Of a stretch of DNA of 64,000 nt, positions 9,459-18,176 are shown in pieces. A program made the translations under genes and the position numbers. The stretch is from contig NZ_NIHD01000006.1 in NCBI RefSeq assembly GCF_002806975.1, positions 124,001 to 188,000 of the forward strand, in the 5' to 3' direction. The stretch's first letter is position 1. Each line of letters opens with the position of its first letter. The stretch is from Marinobacter aromaticivorans. GTDB lineage: Bacteria; Pseudomonadota; Gammaproteobacteria; Pseudomonadales; Oleiphilaceae. The notes under the pieces were generated by a model. That model did no database searches. It had not been told where the DNA came from and worked only from the letters and a program-made list of their open reading frames with translations.

Positions 9459-10454
9459 ATGAGCGATACCCAATTCAAAGCCTGGCGTGTAGAAGAACAG
9501 GATGGCGACTATAAAGGTACAGAACAGACGCTTGATATAAAGGATCTTCCAGAGGGCGAAGTGCTGATCAGGGTCAGCCATTCATCCCTGAACTACAAAG
9601 ACGCGCTTTCAGCCTCCGGTAACAAGGGGGTCACCCGTTCTTTTCCCCACACTCCGGGAATCGACGCTGCCGGTGAGGTGATTGAGTCTGCGACGGGAAC
9701 CCCCGCAGTTGGCAGCCAGGTGATCGTGACCGGCTACGATCTGGGCATGAACACCGACGGGGGATTTGGCGAATACATCCGCGTGCCGTCTGCCTGGTGC
9801 GTGCCCATGCCCAGAGGCTGGGATGCTGAAACAGCCATGACCTACGGCACAGCCGGCCTTACAGCGGGCCTGTGTGTGCAAAAGCTGCTGACCATGGGGG
9901 CGAGGCCAGAGCAGGGCAAGGTTGCCGTCTCGGGTGCCTCCGGTTCGGTAGGAAGCGTTGCCGTGGAGTTGCTGTCAAAGCTCGGCTTCGATGTGGTCGC
10001 CATCAGCGGTAAAGCCGATCATGCGGACAGCCTCAGGGAACTGGGTGCCAGGGAGGTGGTCGGCCGCGATGCACTGGCTGAAGAAAAGAAACCCATGCTC
10101 AAGCCGGTCTTCGCCAACGCGGTGGACACAGTGGGTGGTTCACCCCTCGCTGAATTGTTAAAACAGATCAAGCCCGGCGGCTCTGTCTCCTGCTGCGGCC
10201 TGGTTGCGGGCCCGCAGCTGCAGACTACGGTTCTTCCGTTCATCCTGCGGGGTGTAAACCTGCTGGGTGTGGATTCCGTTGAAATCCCGCTGGACGAGAA
10301 AGAAGCTGTATGGAAAAAGTTTGCGGGTGACTGGAAATGCGACAAGGCAGAAGCGTCTGTCAGACGGATTGGCAGAGCTGATCTCGGTGATGCCTTGCAG
10401 GCCTTTCTGAAGGGGCAGTCAGCAGGGAAAATTATTCTGGAGCATAGTCGATAA
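9459..10454 (+). CDS. YhdH/AcuI-type acrylyl-CoA reductase family oxidoreductase (MDR superfamily)
   Basis: This 331-residue zinc-independent medium-chain dehydrogenase has the YhdH/AcuI signatures SSLNYKDALSASGNKG (about 48), FPHTPGIDAAGEV (about 65), the dinucleotide-binding SGASGSVGSVAVELLSKLGF (about 153) and a C-terminal SAGKIILE. Family members reduce acrylyl-CoA to propionyl-CoA with NADPH or act as general enone or quinone reductases. In marine bacteria AcuI detoxifies acryloyl-CoA from DMSP breakdown, but no DMSP genes are present here, so the substrate is open. It follows sohB by 25 bases in the same direction, an order shared with Pseudomonas. Confidence 0.9.
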   Translation: MSDTQFKAWRVEEQDGDYKGTEQTLDIKDLPEGEVLIRVSHSSLNYKDALSASGNKGVTRSFPHTPGIDAAGEVIESATGTPAVGSQVIVTGYDLGMNTDGGFGEYIRVPSAWCVPMPRGWDAETAMTYGTAGLTAGLCVQKLLTMGARPEQGKVAVSGASGSVGSVAVELLSKLGFDVVAISGKADHADSLRELGAREVVGRDALAEEKKPMLKPVFANAVDTVGGSPLAELLKQIKPGGSVSCCGLVAGPQLQTTVLPFILRGVNLLGVDSVEIPLDEKEAVWKKFAGDWKCDKAEASVRRIGRADLGDALQAFLKGQSAGKIILEHSR

Positions 10455-10469
10455 GCCTCTGAACCTGGG

Positions 10470-10580
10470 GCTGCCGGAAGCGGGCGGGTGGTCAAAACTG
10501 TGCGGAGCCATGGATGGCGGAGCCAAGCGTACATGGACGTATTCACAGCGTGTTTTGACCACCCGCCCGCTTCCGGCAGC
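10470..10580. repeat. Perfect 29-bp inverted repeat around a 53-base spacer
   Basis: The arms at 10470-10498 and 10552-10580 are exact reverse complements (29 of 29) and GC-rich. CTGTG at 10498-10502 and CACAG at 10544-10548 form a further inner pair. The spacer includes CCATGG and the phrase GCGTACATGGACGTATTCACAGCGT. It sits between two convergent genes and can terminate or insulate both. I recall similar spacer text recurring between Marinobacter genes, which would make it a dispersed intergenic element, but only one copy is in this window. Confidence 0.85.
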
Positions 10581-10598
10581 TTGCTCCGGGCTAAAGAG

Positions 10599-11105
10599 CT
10601 AAGACGCCCTGCGCCTGAATAAAGGCAAATCCGTATCCGTGGCAGCCTGGTACCCCTGGCTGAAAAAGTTCAGAGCTCCCGCGGCCTTGCGAATATCCTT
10701 GTCGGGCCGCAGCTCGTAGGTGTCAAAGCCGCAACGCTTCATGAACTGCAGCTGATCCAGCAGGACATCACCAATCGCGCGCAACTCATTATCATAGCCA
10801 AACCGCTCCCGCAACAACCGGGCAATGCTGTAACCGCGGCCATCACTGAATTTCGGAAAATTAACCGCAATCACTGGCAATTCATTCACATGCCCGGCCA
10901 GAATTTCCGGTTCATCGTGGCTATCAAACCATACACCGATATGGGCTTTGCCCACAAAGTGCTCACGACCGGCCAGCCACAAATCAGCCGGAATCAATGC
11001 ACGCCGATTTTCAGGAATATCCAATGATTCCCCCGCGTCGGGGCGAGGAACCACAACCCACTGATTCTGGTGTACCGTGCCATCCCGGAAAATGATATCA
11101 GGCAT
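10599..11105 (-). CDS. DUF934 protein, sulfite reductase partner
   Basis: The 168-residue protein starts at the ATG at 11105, which overlaps the last 8 bases of the reductase gene, so the two are translationally coupled. Family features are IIFRDGTVHQNQWVVV, LPVIAVNFPKFSDGRGYSIARLLRERFGY and a C-terminal LQFMKRCGFDTYELRPD. DUF934 genes are almost always next to cysI-type reductases, and the protein is thought to help sulfite or nitrite reduction, possibly in place of the missing flavoprotein subunit. That function is an inference from context. The end of the gene faces the 29-bp inverted repeat. Confidence 0.88.
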   Translation of the reverse strand: MPDIIFRDGTVHQNQWVVVPRPDAGESLDIPENRRALIPADLWLAGREHFVGKAHIGVWFDSHDEPEILAGHVNELPVIAVNFPKFSDGRGYSIARLLRERFGYDNELRAIGDVLLDQLQFMKRCGFDTYELRPDKDIRKAAGALNFFSQGYQAATDTDLPLFRRRAS

Positions 11106-12750
11106 AAACCCGCTCCTTGAAAGGGTCGATTCCAACACGGCGATAAGTGTCCAGAAAGGTTTCCTCCGCCGTGCGTTTGTTTACATACACATCAATTATT
11201 TTGGCAATCACATCCGGCATCTCATCCCTGGCGAACGACGGCCCCAGTATTTTCCCAATACTGGCATCGTGTTGTGAGGAGCCTCCGAGGCTGATCTGGT
11301 AGAATTCCTGGCCTTTTTTATCAACGCCCAGTACACCAATGCTGCCAACGTGGTGATGACCACAAGCATTCATGCAGCCGGAGATATTCAGGTTGATTTC
11401 GCCAAGGTCGTACAGGAAATCCAGATTGTCGAAGCGGCGCTGGATCGCCTCCGCAACCGGAATGGATTTTGCGTTAGCCAGCGCGCAAAAATCGCCGCCG
11501 GGGCAGCAGATAATATCCGTCAGGGTGTTCAGGTTCGCGGTACCAAAGCCCATGGGGCCAAGCAGTTGCCATAATTCGAGCAAACGATCCTGGCGCACAT
11601 CCGCCAGTACCACGTTCTGCTGATGGGTTACCCGCACTTCGCCAAAACTGAACTCATCCGCCAGGTCTGCAATTTGCTCAAGCTGTTTGTCGGTTACGTC
11701 TCCCGGCGGGGTTCCGGTTTTCTTCATGGTCAGTGACACAATTGCGTAACCGGGCTTTTTATGGGTATCCACGTTGTGTTGGAGCCACTGATCAAACGCA
11801 CGATTTTCAAATCGCTGCTGAGCAAGCAGGTCGCTCGCGTTATCAAGCTCCCCATAGGCGGGCTCCGTGAAGTAGGCCTGGATGCGCTGGATGGCTTCCG
11901 GTGTCAGGCGGGTGGGGGAATCCCTGATGTGAGCCCACTCGGCTTCGACTTTCTCGGCAAAACCCTGCGGGGTCAGGGCTTTTACCAGGATCTTTATGCG
12001 GGCTTTGAATTTATTGTCCCGGCGACCGTAACGGTTATACACCCTGAGAATGGCTTCAAGGTAGGTAAGCAGATCGAGTTCCGGCAAAAACTCCCGGATA
12101 ACCGGTGCCACCATGGGTGTTCGCCCAAGCCCTCCGCCAACATGTACGCGAAAGCCCAGGTCACCGGCATCATTGCGCACAATCTGCAGGCCTATGTCGT
12201 GTAACCGTATGGCAGCACGATCGGTTTGCTCGGAGGCATTGACCGCGACTTTGAATTTCCTTGGCAAAAAAGCGAATTCCGGATGAAAAGTCGACCACTG
12301 GCGAATGATTTCGCAGTAGGGCCGGGGGTCGGTGATCTCGTCCGACTGCACTCCGGCAAACTGGTCGGTTGTGGTGTTCCTTATGCAGTTACCGCTGGTC
12401 TGGTTGGCGTGCATTTCCACCTCAGCCAGTTCAGCCAGAATGTCCGGCACGTCTTCCAGGGCAGGCCAGTTCAGCTGCACATTCTGGCGGGTTGTAAAGT
12501 GAGCGTAGCCTTTGTCGTAATCGCGGGTAATTCGGGCCAGACGCCGTAGTTGTACAGAGCGCAGCATGCCGTAAGGCACACAGATGCGCAGCATGGGTGC
12601 CAGCCGCTGCACGTATAGACCGTTCTGAAGGCGCAGGGGCAGAAATTCATCTTCGGCCAGCTCTCCTGCAAGGGCCCGCTGGGTCTGATCCCGGAATTGT
12701 GCAACCCGCTCGGCCACCATTTGCCGATCGTGTTCATCGTATACGTACAT
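11098..12750 (-). CDS. cysI: Sulfite reductase hemoprotein (nitrite/sulfite reductase family)
   Basis: The 550-residue siroheme and 4Fe-4S enzyme reduces sulfite to sulfide for cysteine synthesis. The two duplicated siroheme domains are clear. Cluster ligands lie in DIICCPGGDFCALANA (Cys-x5-Cys) and SGCMNACGHHHVGS (Cys-x3-Cys). The substrate-binding basic segment TTRQNVQLNW and the NQTSGNCIRN region are intact. No cysJ flavoprotein gene is adjacent; the downstream partner is DUF934, the arrangement used by Pseudomonas. A role as an assimilatory nitrite reductase is less likely, given the absence of nitrate genes nearby. The long upstream gap carries a palindrome that may bind a regulator. Confidence 0.9.
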   Translation of the reverse strand: MYVYDEHDRQMVAERVAQFRDQTQRALAGELAEDEFLPLRLQNGLYVQRLAPMLRICVPYGMLRSVQLRRLARITRDYDKGYAHFTTRQNVQLNWPALEDVPDILAELAEVEMHANQTSGNCIRNTTTDQFAGVQSDEITDPRPYCEIIRQWSTFHPEFAFLPRKFKVAVNASEQTDRAAIRLHDIGLQIVRNDAGDLGFRVHVGGGLGRTPMVAPVIREFLPELDLLTYLEAILRVYNRYGRRDNKFKARIKILVKALTPQGFAEKVEAEWAHIRDSPTRLTPEAIQRIQAYFTEPAYGELDNASDLLAQQRFENRAFDQWLQHNVDTHKKPGYAIVSLTMKKTGTPPGDVTDKQLEQIADLADEFSFGEVRVTHQQNVVLADVRQDRLLELWQLLGPMGFGTANLNTLTDIICCPGGDFCALANAKSIPVAEAIQRRFDNLDFLYDLGEINLNISGCMNACGHHHVGSIGVLGVDKKGQEFYQISLGGSSQHDASIGKILGPSFARDEMPDVIAKIIDVYVNKRTAEETFLDTYRRVGIDPFKERVYA

Positions 12751-13050
12751 AAAGGAAAGTCCTGGATAATAACGTGGTTACGGCATGCCCCGGACGGCCC
12801 GGCATACAGGCCACTGGGTGTGCCCGAAAACCGGGGCCTTATATCTGAAACGAAGGATAACAGTGGTTTTTTATTCTAGAAATGATTATTTCAAGATATG
12901 TTTATCGATTCAGGCGATAAGGCGGCCCCTTCGGGCTGGACGAATGTCAATTTGCTGCTTTACTGGTAGGAGCGGGTCTGATCGTGGCTCGCTTTACTTA
13001 TGAAAGGCGTACCGAGCCGAGTTGAAACAAGAAGCACAATGGAGCAGGTA
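12751..13050. other. Divergent intergenic region with an AT-rich palindrome
   Basis: No convincing gene is seen in these 300 bases between cysI (-) and the small membrane gene (+). At 12875-12896 the AT-rich TCTAGAAATGATTATTTCAAGA is an imperfect palindrome around GAAAT/ATTTC, followed by TTATCG-rich sequence. It is about 125-145 bases ahead of cysI, where an activator such as CysB could bind. That assignment is a guess. Confidence 0.5.
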
Positions 13051-13155
13051 ATGAAAAAGATGATGCAGTCAGACAGCCGGGCAGACGCCATAGCTGCGGT
13101 GGTAATCATTTCGCTGGTTGTCATGTTTGCAGTGGTTTGGGTTTCCGGCCAGTAG
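13051..13155 (+). CDS. Very small single-pass membrane protein (34 residues)
   Basis: The gene encodes a short basic, Met-rich N-terminus (MKKMMQSDSRADA) and one strong hydrophobic segment, AIAAVVIISLVVMFAVVWV. It is preceded by GGAGCAGG with 6-9 bases to the ATG, a good ribosome site. An in-frame ATG at 13039 would add four residues but lies before the ribosome site. The stop codon sits inside a palindrome shared with the converging DUF2970 gene. I do not recognise the family. It is likely a real miniprotein of the inner membrane, with no predicted function. Confidence 0.55.
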   Translation: MKKMMQSDSRADAIAAVVIISLVVMFAVVWVSGQ

Positions 13156-13170
13156 TTCTTACTGGCCGGA
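13144..13170. terminator. Shared hairpin over two convergent stop codons
   Basis: TCCGGCCAGTA at 13144-13154 and TACTGGCCGGA at 13160-13170 are perfect 11-bp arms around a 5-base loop. The stops of the 34-residue gene and of the DUF2970 gene lie inside it. There is no strong T-run, so it may act as an mRNA 3'-end stabiliser rather than a classical terminator. Confidence 0.6.
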
Positions 13171-13395
13171 TAAAACCGCCTGCACAATCAGAACGAGAGT
13201 GCCAATAAAAACACCTGTAAAGAGCAGGGCACCGATGATATACGGCAGCGGGCTGTGGCTTCCGAAGTCTTCTTGCTGGCGTTTGTTGGATTGGACGCCC
13301 AAGGCGCCCGCAGCCACACTTTGCATGACTTTCAGAACGCCCGGGCCCCGGGGTTTGTTGTTTTTGCTCTTCTCTGCCTCTGGCGTGCTTGCCAT
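13159..13395 (-). CDS. DUF2970 small membrane protein
   Basis: The 78-residue protein has the DUF2970 pattern: a basic N-terminus, then VLKVMQSVAAGALGVQSNKRQQEDFGSHSP, and one C-terminal membrane helix (IIGALLFTGVFIGTLVLIVQAVL). I start at 13395 because GGAAGG precedes this ATG and it leaves 32 bases to the metH stop upstream; an earlier start would run into metH. Function is unknown. The position next to metH, on the same strand, suggests it is read through from metH. Confidence 0.8.
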   Translation of the reverse strand: MASTPEAEKSKNNKPRGPGVLKVMQSVAAGALGVQSNKRQQEDFGSHSPLPYIIGALLFTGVFIGTLVLIVQAVLSGQ

Positions 13396-13427
13396 AAAAC
13401 CTTCCTGATTGCGTGTAAGTACGGCCT

Positions 13428-16400
13428 CTACTCCGCCGGGTCGTAGGCGAGGCTGGGTGCCAGCCACCTTTCCGCTTCGGCTTTGGAAAGACCTTTACGC
13501 TCAGCATAGTCCTCAACCTGGTCTACGCCAATTTTGCCCACTGCAAAAAACTTCGATTCAGGGTGGGAAAAATACCAGCCAGAAACCGCCGCCGTCGGGA
13601 ACATCGCAAAATGCTCGGTAATTTCGATGCCTGTCTGGGCGGTGGCGTCCAGCAGTTTGAACAATGTCGCTTTCTCGGTATGGTCGGGGCAGGCCGGGTA
13701 GCCGGGTGCCGGGCGGATACCGTGATAGCGTTCCTTGATCAGTTCTTCATTGGATAGCTGTTCGTCGCTGTTGTAGCCCCAGAATTCCTTGCGTACCCGC
13801 TCATGCATGCGCTCTGCAAAGGCTTCGGCCAGGCGATCGGCCAGGGCTTTTACCATGATTGCGTTGTAATCGTCGTTGGCGTTTTTGTATTCCATCGACA
13901 TTTCTTCTGCACCTATGCCGGTGGTTACTGCAAAGCCACCAACATAGTCGCAGTGTTCCGAGCCTTCTTCGGTTACAAAATCGGAAAGCGCCATCATGGG
14001 TTTGTTCGGTGCTTTGTCGTCTTGCTGACGCAAGTGATGCAGGACAGTCAGTTCTTCGCTACAGGTTTCATCCGTGTACACAACAATGTCATCGCCGCGG
14101 CGGTGCGCAGGCCAGAAACCTATTACGCCTTTCGCACTTATGCGCTTTTCATCAATCATTTTGCGAAGAATAACCTGCGCATCGTCAAACAGGTGGCGAG
14201 CAGCTTCACCCCGTTTGGGGTCATCAAACACCTGCGGGTACTTGCCGGCTATGTCCCAGGAAATAAAGAACGGGGTCCAGTCGATGTAGGGCTCCAGTTC
14301 GCTCAGATCATAGTCTTCAAATACCCGTGTACCCGTGAATGCAGGTTTCGGTGGTACATAGTTGTCAAAATTGATCTGCGGGGCCCGGGCCCGGGCTTCA
14401 GCCAGGCTAACCAGTTTGGTGCGATCCCCCCGTTGTTTGCGGCGCTCGCGGATAGTGTCGTACTCCTTGCGGGCGTTATCTACCAGTTCCGGCTTTGCGG
14501 TTTTGCTGAGTAGCTGCGAGGCCACGTTAACGCACCGGGAGGCATCCGAAACGTAAAGCGCAATGTCATTCTTATAGTGGGGCTCTATTTTTACCGCAGT
14601 GTGGGCTTTGGAGGTGGTTGCACCGCCAATCATTAACGGCAGGTGGAAGTCCAGGCGCTGCATCTCGCGGGCCACGTGCACCATTTCATCCAGTGACGGC
14701 GTAATCAGGCCGCTCAGGCCGATGATATCAACATTGTGCTCTTTGGCTGCGGCAAGGATTTTGTCACAGGGCACCATGACGCCCAGGTCAATGACCTCGT
14801 AGTTATTGCATTGCAGAACCACGCCCACAATGTTCTTGCCGATATCGTGTACATCGCCCTTCACCGTAGCCATCAGGATTTTACCCTTGGCTTGCTGGTC
14901 TTCGGACTTTTCGGCCTCGATATACGGGATAAGGTGGGCAACGGCCTGCTTCATTACCCTTGCGCTTTTCACTACCTGGGGCAGGAACATCTTGCCGTCG
15001 CCAAACAGGTCGCCGACCACGTTCATGCCATCCATCAGCGGGCCTTCGATAACGTGGATCGGGCGCTCGGCCTGCTGGCGGCATTCCTCGGTATCTTCAA
15101 TGATAAAGTTGGTGATGCCCTTGACCAGGGAGTGTTCCAGCCGCTTGACGACCGGCCATTCGCGCCAGGCGAGATCTTCTTCCTGGGTTTTGCCACCTTT
15201 GCCTTTGTAGCGCTCGGCAATTTCCAGCAGGCGATCGGTGGAGTCTTCGCGGCGGTTCAGTACCACGTCCTCAACCAGTTCCTTCAGTTCCGGGTCAATC
15301 TCATCGTAAATCACCAGTTGGCCCGGGTTTACAATGCCCATATTCATGCCGGCTTTGATGGCGTGGTACAGGAACACCGAATGGATGGCCTCACGCACCA
15401 CATCGTTGCCGCGGAAGGAGAAAGACACGTTGCTAACGCCGCCGGAGACTGACGCGTGGGGCAGATTCTCGCGTATCCAGCGGGTGGCGTTTATAAAGTC
15501 CACAGCGTAGTTGTTGTGTTCTTCAATGCCGGTGGCAATGGCGAAGATGTTCGGGTCAAAAATAATGTCCGCCGGGTTGAAGCCAATGCCGGTCAAAACT
15601 TCGTAAGAGCGTTTGCAGATCTCGGTCTTGCGTTCGTAGGTATCCGCCTGCCCCTGTTCATCAAACGCCATAACCACAACGGCAGCGCCATAGCGCATGC
15701 AGTCCCGTGCCCGCTTGATGAACTCTTCCTCGCCTTCTTTCAGGCTGATTGAGTTCACCACTGCCTTGCCTTGAATGCAGCGCAGGCCTGCCTCGATCAC
15801 GTCCCATTTGGACGAATCGATCATGAGGGGCACGCGGGAAATGTCCGGCTCGGAGGCAACCAGATTCAAGAAGGTGACCATCACCTCTTTGGAATCGAGC
15901 ATGCCTTCGTCCATGTTGATATCGATAATCTGGGCGCCGTTTTCAACCTGATCGCGGGCTACGCTCAGTGCTTCCTCGTACTGCTCCTCTTTGATCAGGC
16001 GCAAAAACCGCTTGGAACCGGTCACGTTGGTGCGCTCACCCACGTTGATAAACAGGGTATTCTCATCACCGGTAAAGGGCTCAAGGCCGGACAGTCTCAG
16101 GGCTTTCGGGCGATCGGGAATCTTGCGGGGCGGGTATTTGGATACAGCCCTGGCCACCGCCTCGATGTGATCGGGGCGGGAACCACAGCAGCCCCCGATA
16201 ATGTTGAGAAAACCGTCACGGGCAAAACCTTCGATGATTTCGGCCATTTCCTCGGGCGTCTGATCGTATTCCCCGAATTCGTTTGGCAGGCCGGCGTTCG
16301 GATGGGCGCTCACGTAAGTTTCGGCCTTGCCAGCGAGTTCTTCGACATAGGGGCGTAGCGCATCGGCACCCAGGGCACAGTTCAGGCCCACAGAGAGGGG

Positions 16401-17126
16401 CCGGGAGTGGGCCACTGAGTTCCAGAAGGCTTCGGTTGTCTGGCCAGACAGGGTACGACCGGAAGCATCCGTGATGGTGCCGGAGATCATAATCGGCAGT
16501 TCGATGCCGCTGTCTTCAAAATACTGCTGGGTAGCGTAAATGGCAGCCTTTGCATTCAGGGTGTCGAAGATGGTTTCGATCAGGATGATGTCGCAACCGC
16601 CTTCCACCAGGCCTGCCACTGATTCGTAATAGTTGTCTGCCAACGTCTGGAAGTCGACGTTCCGGAAGCCGGGGTTGTTCACATCCGGTGACAGGGAAGC
16701 CGTGCGCGAGGTAGGCCCCACGGCACCGGCTACAAACCGCGGCTTGGCAGGATTCTTGGCAGTAAATTCGTCGGCGACTTGCCGGGCAATTTTTGCCGCT
16801 GCCACGTTCAGCTCTTTGGCTATTTCTTCAAGCCCGTAATCGGCCTGGGACAGCCGGGTAGAGTTAAAGGTGTTGGTTTCAATAATATCTGCGCCAGCAT
16901 CCAGATAATCTGCATGAATATTGCGCAGAAGCGCAGGTTGCGTCAGGTTGAGCAGATCGTTGTTACCCTGAACCTCCCGATCGTAGTCTGCAAACCGGTC
17001 ACCACGGAACGCCTGCTCATCGAGTTTCTGGTTCTGGATCATGGTTCCCATGGCGCCATCAAGAATCACAATTCGTTCTTGCAGGGCTTTGTGAAGTTGT
17101 TCCAGACGAGTGCTGCGATCTGTCAT
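13428..17126 (-). CDS. metH: Cobalamin-dependent methionine synthase
   Basis: The 1232-residue four-module enzyme transfers a methyl group from 5-methyltetrahydrofolate to homocysteine through cobalamin. The homocysteine domain (about 1-330) has zinc cysteines in [10 protein letters not shown] and [12 protein letters not shown]. The pterin domain (about 355-620) has [14 protein letters not shown]. The B12 domain (about 650-890) has the cap helices and the cobalt-ligand motif [11 protein letters not shown]. The C-terminal SAM-binding reactivation domain has [12 protein letters not shown] and ends in [17 protein letters not shown]. All modules are complete and the length matches E. coli MetH. 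No riboswitch is evident in the 263 bases between this start and the divergent nfuA. Confidence 0.97.
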   Translation of the reverse strand: MTDRSTRLEQLHKALQERIVILDGAMGTMIQNQKLDEQAFRGDRFADYDREVQGNNDLLNLTQPALLRNIHADYLDAGADIIETNTFNSTRLSQADYGLEEIAKELNVAAAKIARQVADEFTAKNPAKPRFVAGAVGPTSRTASLSPDVNNPGFRNVDFQTLADNYYESVAGLVEGGCDIILIETIFDTLNAKAAIYATQQYFEDSGIELPIMISGTITDASGRTLSGQTTEAFWNSVAHSRPLSVGLNCALGADALRPYVEELAGKAETYVSAHPNAGLPNEFGEYDQTPEEMAEIIEGFARDGFLNIIGGCCGSRPDHIEAVARAVSKYPPRKIPDRPKALRLSGLEPFTGDENTLFINVGERTNVTGSKRFLRLIKEEQYEEALSVARDQVENGAQIIDINMDEGMLDSKEVMVTFLNLVASEPDISRVPLMIDSSKWDVIEAGLRCIQGKAVVNSISLKEGEEEFIKRARDCMRYGAAVVVMAFDEQGQADTYERKTEICKRSYEVLTGIGFNPADIIFDPNIFAIATGIEEHNNYAVDFINATRWIRENLPHASVSGGVSNVSFSFRGNDVVREAIHSVFLYHAIKAGMNMGIVNPGQLVIYDEIDPELKELVEDVVLNRREDSTDRLLEIAERYKGKGGKTQEEDLAWREWPVVKRLEHSLVKGITNFIIEDTEECRQQAERPIHVIEGPLMDGMNVVGDLFGDGKMFLPQVVKSARVMKQAVAHLIPYIEAEKSEDQQAKGKILMATVKGDVHDIGKNIVGVVLQCNNYEVIDLGVMVPCDKILAAAKEHNVDIIGLSGLITPSLDEMVHVAREMQRLDFHLPLMIGGATTSKAHTAVKIEPHYKNDIALYVSDASRCVNVASQLLSKTAKPELVDNARKEYDTIRERRKQRGDRTKLVSLAEARARAPQINFDNYVPPKPAFTGTRVFEDYDLSELEPYIDWTPFFISWDIAGKYPQVFDDPKRGEAARHLFDDAQVILRKMIDEKRISAKGVIGFWPAHRRGDDIVVYTDETCSEELTVLHHLRQQDDKAPNKPMMALSDFVTEEGSEHCDYVGGFAVTTGIGAEEMSMEYKNANDDYNAIMVKALADRLAEAFAERMHERVRKEFWGYNSDEQLSNEELIKERYHGIRPAPGYPACPDHTEKATLFKLLDATAQTGIEITEHFAMFPTAAVSGWYFSHPESKFFAVGKIGVDQVEDYAERKGLSKAEAERWLAPSLAYDPAE

Positions 17127-17314
17127 AGTCAGTATTCCGGATGTCGTTATTAACGGCGTATTTGTCCCAGTGGCGCGGGATCATAGCAAAATGCGGTGGC
17201 CAGTCGTAGTTCCGTTCACAGTTATTCTTCACTTGCGTCAAGTTTCAAACTGCCCGGCATAAAACCCGTGAAGAGAACCCGAGGTAGGGGAAACTCACTA
17301 CCTGTTTAAAGACC

Positions 17315-17331
17315 GACCAATTTACTTGGTC
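17315..17331. promoter_or_regulatory. Palindrome upstream of nfuA
   Basis: GACCAA-TTTAC-TTGGTC has perfect 6-bp arms. It lies about 60 bases before nfuA, just upstream of a TAAAAT that could be its -10 element (17355-17360). It is a candidate operator or attenuator-like hairpin. The regulator is unknown. Confidence 0.35.
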
Positions 17332-17389
17332 TTTCATGTTGCCGCGAACTCCCTTAAAATGAAACCAAACTTACCAACGGGTTGAAAAC

Positions 17390-17977
17390 ATGGCATTGGT
17401 TACTGTGACAGATCCCGCACGGGATTATCTTGCGCAACTTATCGAAAAGCAGGATGTGGAAGGCATGGGCGTGCGAATTTTCGTAACCCAGCCGGGAACG
17501 AAAAATGCCGAGACGTGCCTGGCGTACTGCCCTCCCAACGAGATTGTTCCTACGGATGAGCAGATAGATCTCGAAAAATTCACGCTCTATCTGGACCACA
17601 ATTCCGTACCCTTCCTGGAAGAAGCGTACGTGGATTACTCGAAAGACCAGATGGGGGGCCAGCTCACCATCAAGGCTCCGAATGCCAAGGTTCCCAACGT
17701 TGATGAAAACGCGCCTCTGCCGGACCGCGTAAATTATGTGCTGGCATCGGAAATCAATCCTAACCTGGCGGCGCATGGTGGTGACGTGTCACTGGTTGAG
17801 ATTGTTGACGAATCTGTTGCCGTGTTGCGCTTTGGTGGTGGCTGCCAGGGCTGTTCAGCTGTCAGCCTCACGTTGAAACAGGGTGTAGAAAAGACCCTCA
17901 AGGACAGAGTGCCGGAAATAACGAGTGTCCGGGATGTGACGGATCATACGCAGACCGAGAACGCCTATTATCAGTAA
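17390..17977 (+). CDS. nfuA: Fe-S biogenesis protein NfuA
   Basis: The 195-residue Fe-S carrier has an N-terminal degenerate A-type (HesB-like) domain (about 1-95: [20 protein letters not shown]) and a C-terminal Nfu domain (about 110-190). The Nfu domain has [16 protein letters not shown] and the cluster-binding Cys-x2-Cys in [15 protein letters not shown]. NfuA binds a 4Fe-4S cluster and delivers it to enzymes such as aconitase, and helps repair clusters under oxidative stress. Length and architecture are typical. It is divergent from metH. Confidence 0.97.
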   Translation: MALVTVTDPARDYLAQLIEKQDVEGMGVRIFVTQPGTKNAETCLAYCPPNEIVPTDEQIDLEKFTLYLDHNSVPFLEEAYVDYSKDQMGGQLTIKAPNAKVPNVDENAPLPDRVNYVLASEINPNLAAHGGDVSLVEIVDESVAVLRFGGGCQGCSAVSLTLKQGVEKTLKDRVPEITSVRDVTDHTQTENAYYQ

Positions 17978-18176
17978 CAACCGTTTGTGCAGGTTGGTAT
18001 CACCGGTATTGATGCTGTCCTGCCTGCACCTGAATGGTGGCGGTTCGGCCAATGCGACAGAACCCCGGCTGTCGCATGATCTGGTGCACAAACAAGGCGG
18101 CAGTGACTGGCGTGTCCGCCTGACCATGACATAATCTGCGGTATTTCTGCCCGCACTTGTACAACCGGGGTTCCAC

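Noticed and set aside
13803..15452. Several plus-strand frames of 98-238 codons inside metH
   Set aside because: metH is complete on the other strand with all four modules, so these are shadows in the reverse frames.
17127..17389. Riboswitch (cobalamin or SAM) ahead of metH
   Set aside because: I looked for the conserved core boxes on the minus strand of the 263-base leader and did not find them.
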